Shown here: positions 56,079-64,000 of the stretch, piece by piece
Layout: each line of letters opens with the position of its first letter
Position numbering within the stretch: the stretch's first letter is position 1
From: Deroplatys truncata
Taxonomy: Eukaryota > Arthropoda > Insecta > Mantodea > Mantidae
Direction of reading: 5' to 3'
Length of the DNA: 64,000 bases
Assembly: GCA_030765065.1 (NCBI GenBank)
Contig: CM060975.1
Location: forward strand, 202,840,007-202,904,006
Translations under genes and position numbers: made by a program
The notes under the pieces: generated by a model
Database searches by the model: none
Seen by the model: only the letters and a program-made list of their open reading frames with translations
What the model was told of the DNA's origin: nothing

Positions 56079-56664
56079 AATTGAAAATTTAAGGGAATAA
56101 CAAGCAATATCTCGAAAATGGTTCACTCAACAACAAAAATGTATATGACATAAATTGTGTATTTTAACGTGATCTACATTTTTTGTGTAGTAAAAGTTTG
56201 TCTATCTCTTATGGTTTACCAGTTATGCAAAGGTCGTCCACAATGAAGAATACTTTTGGAGACATTCCCAGAAAATTCAAGATATGCATTTTATTTGTCA
56301 TGAAAATATCTTAAACATATAAAATTTTAATGAAAATCGTTAGAGCCATTTTTGAGAAAATTAAACTTTTCGAAAAATCTTCCATGTAAAGGGTAATCTG
56401 GGGTGGGGATTTTCTTGAAAACCTTCGTGTCGCATCCCTGGAAGATACTGAACCTAAATACCAAGTTTGGTGTTTATCCGACTGTTCTTTTCTGAGTTAT
56501 GCTGTTCACAGACAGACACACAGACACACACGGACATGTTTCCAAAAATTTGGATTCAGGGGGTCTCAAAACATGTATTTCCGGTGAAATCTCGGTATCG
56601 AATTTTTGGGTGGAATACAATACTTCCCCTACTTACTATACGTAGTAGAGAAAGTAAAAAGCTA
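56079..56664 (-). repeat. R1 array member c, lacking the first third
   Basis: Starts inside the unit at TTGAAAATTTAAGGGAATAA and is almost identical to the second part of member b through ACTATACGTAGTAGAGAAAG, but has only AGACAGACACACAGACACAC at the microsatellite slot. Close identity and the shared breakpoint suggest a local duplication. Confidence 0.85.
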
Positions 56665-56823
56665 TTTGATACATATTATATGAATGGAAACGAGTTCTGT
56701 ATTATTCCTGGTTACACAAAATTAAATTGTAATCTTGGATACTTCACAGGCTATTCACGAAAACATAACAAACACATTAATTGTTATTATAAATATTTAA
56801 AATAGATAACATTGCAATAAAAA

Positions 56824-57647
56824 TCTGATATGGTACATTCACATGGATTTCTCTACCCTCTATCTATAGGGTATACAAACTATACATGCTAAAGTTTATT
56901 TTTCTGTCTACTACATTTTAATTCAAATAAACCTCAGCAGAAATAGCTATATTATACATTTCGTTATAGATACAATGAGAACAGCGACATCAAATGTTTA
57001 AGAACTGGACTGGCTTTAAAATTCCATACTGCTTCAACTGAATGTAGAAAGGACTTCAAGAGAATGACCAAGAAATGAACAAATCGAATCTTTAATTACG
57101 AATATCTCAGAAAAGGCTTATACCAAAGAAAAACTTATTTTAAATAAATTGTGTGTGTTAAAAACATCTACATTTTTCGTCTATCGCTTAATGCTTATCA
57201 GTTATACAAGATTATACTAAATTAATTCCGAATGAAGACTTCACAGGCTATACTCATAAAAAAATTCAAGATATACATTGCATTTGTAATGTAAATATCT
57301 TTAATGTACATTATTTTAATTAAAATCGTTAGAGTTATTTTTTAAAGAGTCAAATTTTTCGAAAAATGTTCCGGGTAAAGGGTATTTGGGGTGGGAGAGG
57401 ATTTTCTTGAGAATCTTCGTTTCGCATATTTGGAAAGTACTGAACCTAAATACCAAGTATGATATTTATCCGACTTTTCGTTTTTTAGTTATGCTGTTCA
57501 CACATACGCACACGCACAGACCCTTTTCTAAAGCTTTTTTTGTATTCAGGGTCTTCAAAACATGTATTTTCGTGAAATCTCGGTATCGAATTTTTGAGTG
57601 GAATGCAATACCTTCTCTACCTACTACGTACGTGGTAGAGAAAGTAA
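56824..57647 (-). repeat. R1b array member d
   Basis: Starts TCTGATATGGTACATTCACA and carries the R1b-specific block GTTATAGATACAATGAGAAC. It ends in a particularly clear hairpin: TTCTCTAC and GTAGAGAA around CTACTACGTACGTG. Confidence 0.85.
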
Positions 57648-57654
57648 CAAAATC

Positions 57655-57978
57655 TTTTGGGCCGTTTTTTTAGAAGATAAAAGGAAATAAAAAGGAGTAA
57701 TTTTACACTTAAAGGATAGTTTGTGCTGGGGAGAATTTTTTGAAAAGATTTTCCTGATATCTTTATAGGTTGTCTATATCAAATATGACATTTATTCGAC
57801 TGTTCATTTCTGAGCTTACGTGGTCAGACAGACCGAGACGGACATACAGACACATCCACATACTCACAGTCCCACACGCAGTGGATCCAGAGCATCTCAA
57901 ACGAGTAGTACCGGTGAAACTCAATACAGAGTTTTTGAGTAGAAACCTATGCTTCTTCTACCTAGAGCAGGTAAGCAG
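57655..57978 (-). repeat. R1 array member e, diverged second half
   Basis: GTGCTGGGGAGAATTTTTTG, ACATTTATTCGACTGTTCAT, ACAGACACATCCACATACTC and ACCGGTGAAACTCAATACAG keep the R1 order at low identity. This is an older copy than its neighbours. Confidence 0.7.
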
Positions 57979-57994
57979 GTGATAAAATAAAAAT

Positions 57995-58828
57995 ATAATC
58001 TATTACACTCACATGACTTTCTCTACTCTTGTACAAACGCTTATTCTCCATATGCTTCATGTTAATCGAGATGTTAATCTTATTGCTAATGTTCTTGTAG
58101 ATGCAAGGGGAATTGGTAGGCTTTAAGCGATAGTCAAATATTTTGAGAGCTGGTTGCTATGTCGAGTATTCCATTCTCTTTCCATTACCAGGACAAAAAA
58201 ATGATAAACGAATTCCCATTTGAGAAAAAGTGTAAGTATTGGAAAATTTAAGGGAAAAACAAGCAATATCTCGAAAATGGTTCACTCAACAACAAAAATG
58301 TATGACATGAATTGTGTATTTTAACGCGATCTACATTTATTGTGTAGTAAAATTTTGTCTATCTCTTATAGTTTATCAGTTATGCAAAACTCGTTCACAA
58401 TGAAGAATACTTTTGGAGACATTCCCAGAAAATTCAAGTTATACATTTTATTTGTCATGAAAGTATTTTAAATGTATGATTTTAATCAAAATCGTTAGAG
58501 CCATTTTTGAGAAAATTAAAATTTTCGAAAAATGTTCCATGTAAAGGGTAATCTGAGGTGGAGGGATTTTCTTGAAAACCTTAGTGTCGCATCTCTGGAA
58601 GATACTGAACCTAAATACCAAGTTAGGTGTTTATCCGACTGTTCGTTTCTGAATTTTGCTGTTCACAGAGACACACACACAGATACACACATGGAAAAGT
58701 TTCCAAAAATGCTTTATATGCATTCAGTGCACCTCAAAACATGTATTTCCTGTGAAATCTCGGTATCGAATTTTTGGGTGGAATGCAATACTTCCCCTAC
58801 TTACTATACGTAGTAGAGAAAGTAAAAA
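57995..58828 (-). repeat. R1 array member f, full length
   Basis: Starts near ATAATCTATTACACTCACAT and ends ACTATACGTAGTAGAGAAAG then TAAAAA. The microsatellite slot holds a short CACACACACAGATACACACA. Confidence 0.88.
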
Positions 58829-58834
58829 GGAAAC

Positions 58835-59580
58835 TGTATATTGAAATTAAGATAAATTATGACAAACGTTTATATGTTTTACTATCTGATAACGTTGTAA
58901 TATTAAACGGAATTGCTGGAAATTATGTGCAGTATTATCTTTATATTTAGATTAAATCTTGAAGTGTTTTGATTTAAAAATCTAAAGACCAAACAATGTA
59001 CTTGATGCGACATACCTGCTTTTCTTTCTTTCTTTTTTGCAAAAATGTTAATTGGTTTATTTATTTATTCTGGTGCAGTTAAGATCTACAGACCTTCTAT
59101 TTGACCACCAGTAATCCAAATAATGCAGAAAGAATAATAAAACAAAATATCGCAATAAACAAATCACTAATAATATAGTTTAATATATCTTAGAAATTGG
59201 AACATATATATACTGTTGTTAAAAATTCAGTCAGCAATCAACAACTTAGCTGTTGTTTGTTATACACATTGTATATCTGCTTTAATTACCGAGATAATTT
59301 CAGAGAGTGGATGCATTCGTTTTGATGTAGCTACTCTGTTTAATATTACTAAGAATTTTAGTTAGTATAATTTAAAAGGCATTACAAATTATATTATTGT
59401 TTCTGAAACAGGTGGATACAAGCCAAATAACAATTGTGTTTTGAGAAGCGAATGTAAATATTTTTGCAAATTTTTAAGTGAACGTTTCAAAGTTTCTCTA
59501 TAATACAATCAAATTTTCATAAACAATCATTATACCTTTTTCTACCACTGAACTGCAATATTATTTATATGTAATTATTG
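58835..59580. other. Unannotated AT-rich stretch
   Basis: No recognised gene or repeat between the R1 array and the coding-like relic that follows. Confidence 0.5.
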
Positions 59581-59589
59581 GTTGAATAC

Positions 59590-60017
59590 TTACACGCACA
59601 GTAGAGGCCAATATTGGTCTCCAAATCTATGACAAACATCATTGGATGAAGGCAGTTATTCTTTGTTACCCTGAGTACAACATGAGTTGAGTCAACAGTC
59701 ATAACCGAATGATGTCCTGACTTTTCGAGCAAATTCTTCATTCCAAGTCAGCACAATGTAAGCAAGAGCGGTTCTGTAAATTACATCAAGTTTACGAACA
59801 GAATGAAATTGCTCGGCATCTCATTATTGGAAATTTCATCATATTTTAAAAGCGGGGAGCTCGCATTTGATTTGCTCCATAAAATCGAATGCTGCCGTAA
59901 CGTTTCCCTTTTCACAACTGCAAGATGAGATGGGGAAGAGAAATGGGCTGAACAGACTTTATATTCAACGTTTACGCGTTTTTTTCTGCAGCATTTTATA
60001 TTAAGAGCGTTCCACAT
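59590..60017 (-). pseudogene. Coding-like relic, possibly transposase
   Basis: Three consecutive minus-strand frames look coding-like. The first is VVKRETLRQHSILWSKSNAS at about 59850-59900. The second is RKLDVIYRTALAYIVLTWNE, then EFARKVRTSFGYD, at about 59700-59800. The third is SVMTVDSTHVVLRVTKNNCL, then HPMMFVIDLETNIGLYCA, at about 59600-59720. The VDSTH string resembles the first catalytic region of MULE-type transposases, but the rest does not confirm this. A perfect donor-like GTAAGT follows at about 59594, so an old exon is an alternative. The frames do not join without shifts. Confidence 0.35.
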
Positions 60018-60159
60018 AAAAATAAATCGTTGCGAAGATGGACAGAATGGTATAAGGAAGTCAGAATTAGCTTTCTAATAATTTATACCTTCAAGATGAA
60101 CTTCAGGTTCCGTCCTCTGCCATTTTAGTTACTTTTTAAACCATGCGAGGAACTCTACG

Positions 60160-60470
60160 AACGCATGGCCGTCGTTTCTAACGCTCCCTATATGGTCTAT
60201 GACCTTCGAGGATACCTCATTCCACCAAGCGATGACAATCTATTTCTGAGATGGAGCACTCAACGGGCAGAGTCCGTTGATGATAAGGATAGTGTTAGAA
60301 TGAGAGGATTACACCTTTTACCGTGGATTCGGAAAAGTGAATAGGGGCGTGGATAGGGACAACTTAAAATTGCCACCCCAGTTATTGTAATCGAAACCGG
60401 GACCCTCAGTACAGAATCTGAAACAAAACCACTGCGCTACCCCGGCAGCCTTACTCAGCATCGTAATCAA
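60160..60470 (-). mobile_element. SINE-D copy, tRNA-derived
   Basis: On the minus strand the head reads CTGCCGGGGTAGCGCAGTGG (box A) and GGTCCCGGTTTCGATTAC (box B region) near 60405-60465. The body runs to GGTGGAATGAGGTATCCTCG and AGGGAGCGTTAGAAACGACG near 60170-60230, which recurs at 37478-37545. Confidence 0.7.
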
Positions 60471-60544
60471 CTATATAGAATTACTATATCAATATATGTA
60501 GGTATACCCTAGGGCAATAAATGAATAAATAAAATAAATACATA

Positions 60545-60650
60545 AATAGGGTGTGGGGATACAACGGAGGGACACCTCGCGCATTGAAAACTACTATTGT
60601 GGCTACAAGCTCCCAGGATAGAGAGGAGTGATAGCCACAATAGATAGCAA
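60545..60650 (-). mobile_element. SINE-A tail fragment
   Basis: CGGAGGGACACCTCGCGCAT and CTATTGTGGCTACAAGCTCC match the 3' tail region of SINE-A (for example 45555-45605). The rest of the SINE is absent. Confidence 0.65.
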
Positions 60651-60654
60651 TGCT

Positions 60655-61010
60655 TATGTACAAATCTGCACCATTTGAGTATGGTAAAACCCCTGTGTAT
60701 TTAAACTTTCTTTATTTGTGTATCTATTCAGGTGATAAAGCCAAGACCATTTGGTCTTTTCTTCTGCTCAACCACATAGAAAAATCTTGAATACAATGAT
60801 GATACAGAGAAATTATATCCAAAGGAACACATAAGAGAAATAACAGAAATATTAGAAGAGCAATAAACTTAATATGTAAATATACAAAAACTAAGTTAAA
60901 AGTAATAATTTGCTTCTTAATTAAGACTTATTAGTTATTAAATTTCTCCTTAGTAGTAGAGATATAGTAGTTTTTGTATATATTTCAAATTAAGCTTATT
61001 GTTATAGTAG
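60655..61010. other. Unannotated AT-rich spacer
   Basis: No recognised feature between the SINE-A tail fragment and the SINE-A copy that hosts the Tc1 element. Confidence 0.5.
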
Positions 61011-61050
61011 TTACAATGGAGGGGGACATCTCGCCACTCAGACCTACGTA

Positions 61051-62300
61051 CACTACATGATCAAAAGTATCCGGACACCTGGCTGAAAATGACGTACAAG
61101 TTCGTGGCGCCCTCCATCGGTAATGCTGGAAGTCAGTATGGTGTTGGCCTACCCTTAGCCTTGACGACAGCGTTCACTCACGCAGGCATACTTTCAATCA
61201 GGTGCTGGAAGGTTTCTTGGGGAATAGCAGCCCATTCTTCACGGAGTGCGGAACTGAGGAGAGGTATCGATGTAGGTCGGTGAGACCTGGCACAAAGTCG
61301 GCGTTCCAAAACATCCCAAAGGTGTTCTATAGGATTCAAGTCAGGACTCTGTGCAAGCCAGTCCATTACAGGAATGTTATTGTCGTGTAACCACTCCACC
61401 ACAGCCCGTGCAGTACGATCAGGTGCTCGATCGTGTTGAAAGATGCAATCGCCATCCCGGAATTACTCTTCAATAGTAGGAAGCAAGAAGGTTCTTAAAA
61501 TATCAATGTAGGTCTGCGCTGTGATCGTGTCACGCAAAACAACAAGGGGTGCAAGCCCCCTCCAGGAAAAACACGACCACACCATAACACCACCACCTCC
61601 CAATTTCACTGTTGGCACTACACACGCTGGCAGATGACGTTCACCGGGCATTCGTCATACCCATACCCTGCCATCGGATCGTCACATTGTGTACCGTGAT
61701 TCGTCACGCCACACAACGTTTTGCCACTGTTCAATCGTGTAATGTTGACGCTCCTTACACCACGCGAGGCGTCGTTTGGCATTTTCCTGCGTGATGTATG
61801 GCTTATGAGCAGCCGCTAGACCATGAAATCCAAGGTTTCTCACCTCACGCCTAACTGCCATAGTACTTGGAGTGGATCCTGATGCAGTTTGGAATTCCTG
61901 TGTGATGGCCTGGATAGATGTCTGCCTATTACTCTTTACGAATCTGTTCAAATGTCGGCGGGCTCTGTAAGTCAACAAACGTGGTCGGTCTGTACGCTTT
62001 TGTGCTGTACACGTCCCTTCACGTTTCCACTTCACTATCACATCAGAAACAGTGGAACTAGAGATGTTTAGGAGTGTGGAAATCTCGCGTACAGACTTCT
62101 GACACAAGTGACACGCAATTACCTGACCACGTTCGAAGTCCGTGAGTTTTCCACGGAGCGTCCCATTCTGCTGTTTCAGGATGCCTAATGACTACTGAGG
62201 TCGCGGATAATGAGTGCCAGGCAGTAGGTGGCAGCACAATGCAACTAAGATGAAAAGCGTATGTTTGTGGGGGTGTCCGGATACTTTTGATCACATAGTG
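61051..62300 (-). mobile_element. Tc1-like transposon, 1250 bp
   Basis: Flanked by TA (61049-61050 and 62301-62302). Terminal inverted repeats of about 28 bp: CACTACATGATCAAAAGTAT (left) and CACTATGTGATCAAAAGTAT (right, read in reverse), both continuing CCGGACACC. Length, terminal repeats, TA target and DD34E transposase place it in Tc1. Confidence 0.95.
61178..62185 (-). pseudogene. Tc1-like DD34E transposase with three nonsense codons
   Basis: A single continuous frame on the minus strand. It contains a paired helix-turn-helix region (KLTDFERGQVIACHLCQKSV, VREISTLLNISSSTVSDVIV), a TxRxxR-like linker, the first catalytic motif VVWRDESRYTM (about 61680-61715), and [20 protein letters not shown]. 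The second catalytic motif is FQHDRAPDRTA (about 61410-61445), and the third is DWLAQSPDLNPIEHLWD (about 61305-61365), with exactly 34 residues between Asp and Glu. Three stops interrupt it: two TGA codons shortly after the first motif (near 61679 and 61655) and one TAA before the second motif (near 61461). The TGA codons look like decayed Trp codons. No frameshift was found, so it is a fairly young copy. A start codon in frame was not found. Confidence 0.93.
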
Positions 62301-62921
62301 TAGATCCATTGTAGCTAATACCCCCAGGAGGACGAGATGAAGAGAGGGAACCACATGAGACTACAGCCTTAGGTAGACAGGGAACGGAGACGCGCTGAGT
62401 TCCTAACAATTCCAGGCTTGAAGACCCGTCTCACCGCCGGAGCTGCCTAGAGAGGGCGATCAATGACCCGAGGATGAAGCAGCCCTCTAGTGACCACGGG
62501 GGATATTCTCTCCTATAAGCAAGCATCCTTTACATCTGACCGACACCACCATACACCACGAAACCTAGAAATACACCTGAAAGATGACAAGGAAACAGAA
62601 TGAAAGGGAAATGCTGGAAATAAAATCGTGGTAGTTGAGAAACCACCTCAACATTCGCCAGGACAAACCACGAAAAAATCCAAAGTCTGTATGCACGATC
62701 GACGGGAATGAAGCCAGGACCTCCCAAATGCAAACTCTTACGTTACTGCGGAGCCATTTCGCTCGGTAAAGAATTCCCCCGATTCTGAGACGATTCGGAG
62801 AAAGCTGTGTTGTATTAGGCACTTTTAGTGTGCCATTGAACGCAAAGGTGGAGAGAAAGACTGTTTGAGTGATTTAGAAGGTATCAGTCAGTGCTGTGCC
62901 TAAACTTAATTCACTTATTTT

Positions 62922-63784
62922 TTACTTCCTCCGCTACACATATAGTAAGTAACAGAAGTATTGCATTCCACCCAAAAATTCGATATCGAGATTTTACCAG
63001 AAATACAAGTTTTGAGACACCTGTATTCAAAAAAGACATGTTTAGAAAAAGATCCGGATGTGCGTCTGTGTGTCAGTGTGTTTGTCTGCGTATCTGTGAA
63101 CAGCAACAGCATAATCCAAAAACGAAAAGTCGGATAAATACCTAACTTGGTATTTAGATTCAGTATCTTTCAGAGATGCAACACGAAGATTTTCAAGAAA
63201 ATCCCCCCAACCCATACTATCCTTTACTTGGAACATTTTGCGAAAATTTTGATTTTCTCAAAAATGACTCCAATGATTTTGATGAAAATATCATAATAGG
63301 TTTAAGATATTTTTATGACAAATGAAATGTATATCTTGAATATTCTGGGAATGTCTTCAAAAGTCCTCTGCATTCTGAATGGCTTTTGCATAACTCGTAA
63401 AGATAGACAAAGTTTTTGCACACCACATGTAGATCTCATTAAAACGCACAATTTATGTCACACACATGTTTTTTTGTCCAGTGAACCATTTCCGAGATGT
63501 TTGAATTTTCTAATACTGATACTTTTCTCAAATGGGGATTCATTATTCCTTTTTTATGCCCTGGATATGCAAAGAGAATGAAATACTCCACATAGCAACC
63601 AGCTCTTATGAGATTTGACTATAGCTTATAGCCTTCCACATTTCTCTTAAATCTATAAGAAAATTAACAATAAGATATTTTCTGCAAGTGTTTATCTCGA
63701 TTAACATGAAGCAGATGGAGAATAACCGTTTGTAAACATAGTTTGTACAAGATACAGAAGGACATATGAGTGCAACACATCGGA
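62922..63784 (+). repeat. R1 copy, full length
   Basis: From TTACTTCCTCCGCTACACAT through TTCCACCCAAAAATTCGATA, GTCAGTGTGTTTGTCTGCGT, AAAATCCCCCCAACCCATAC, GACTATAGCTTATAGCCTTC and TCGATTAACATGAAGCAGAT to GAGTGCAACACATCGGA. The microsatellite slot holds only mixed TGTCTG repeats. This is the best single full-length copy in + orientation. Confidence 0.9.
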
Positions 63785-63789
63785 TTTTT

Positions 63790-64000
63790 TAGTACACACT
63801 CTCTAAATCAGCTGCTTTTTGGACTGTTAACACGCCGAAAAATAGTACTTTAGCGGCCTAGGCCACTGAAGTTGTCATGAAAACCTTTAGCGACGTAATA
63901 AACAAAATTCATATTGCTATCACCAGTCATTCCAACTTTAACAGGGTTTTAAATAAAATATTTGATCATAAAACAAGAAATATAAGTCAACATTGTTCTT
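63790..64000. other. Unannotated window end
   Basis: Short AT-rich tail with no recognised feature. Confidence 0.5.

Larger units (their letters stand above)
61013..62770 (-). mobile_element. SINE-A copy interrupted by a Tc1 element
   Basis: The SINE tail (GGGGGACATCTCGCCACTCA) lies left of the Tc1 element, and the remainder (GATCCATTGTAGCTAATACC through to the head CATTTCGCTCGG at about 62767) lies right of it. Together they are colinear with 45545-46065. The insertion target is TA within the TCTATTGTGGC-type tail block. Confidence 0.85.

Noticed and set aside
55830-56805. Repeated open frames starting MVFIRLF or MVLIRLF as a protein family
   Set aside because: They recur wherever R1 occurs, cross the CA microsatellite and change frame freely, so they are translations of a non-coding repeat.
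61089-62071. Plus-strand open frames over the Tc1 element
   Set aside because: They are antisense shadows of the minus-strand transposase, which has the catalytic motifs.

Overview
This looks like a 64 kb piece of an AT-rich insect (arthropod) genome, intergenic or deep intronic. Nothing bacterial or viral is evident: there are no operons, no ribosome binding sites and no tightly packed genes. The insect call rests on several mariner-type (DD34D) and one Tc1-type (DD34E) transposon, a jockey-like and a second non-LTR retrotransposon relic, a FLYWCH-style MULE relic, and several families of tRNA-derived SINEs about 300-530 bp long whose bodies are related. A polyneopteran such as a cockroach, termite or stick insect is possible, but that is an impression only. 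No intact host gene is visible. The best host-gene candidate is a short terminal exon on the minus strand at 40518-40632.

Layout. 1-6.3 kb: SINE-B and R1 repeats, then a mariner deletion copy interrupted by a 1.13 kb LTR-like element. 6.3-16.5 kb: mostly unannotated AT-rich DNA with degraded SINEs, microsatellites and one coding-like fragment. 16.5-21.1 kb: LTR-like copies 2 and 3 around a TTA-flanked MITE and an R1b copy carrying a nested SINE. 21.9-28.7 kb: R1, a mariner relic, a jockey-like reverse transcriptase, a MULE relic and LTR-like copy 4. 29.7-34.8 kb: a foldback MITE, a mariner MITE, SINE-A, repeat D and R1. 37-47.7 kb: a 94 bp AT palindrome, inverted R1 copies, two repeat D copies, the exon candidate, a mariner deletion copy and a 465 bp solo LTR. 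48.5-53.3 kb: SINE-C, then a triple nest of mariner inside a PIF/Harbinger-like element inside a LINE coding region. 54.9-58.8 kb: a clustered array of R1. 60-62.8 kb: a Tc1 element inside SINE-A. The window ends with another R1 copy.

The dominant unexplained element is R1, an interspersed repeat of about 0.8-0.9 kb with some 18 copies or fragments. It has no coding capacity that I can see. It carries a (CA)n/(TG)n microsatellite at one fixed internal position and a short hairpin at one end. I found no gene system in the sense of cooperating proteins; the interest here is in transposon biology. Family names R1, D, G, SINE-A to SINE-F, and M1 to M4 are labels used only in this report.
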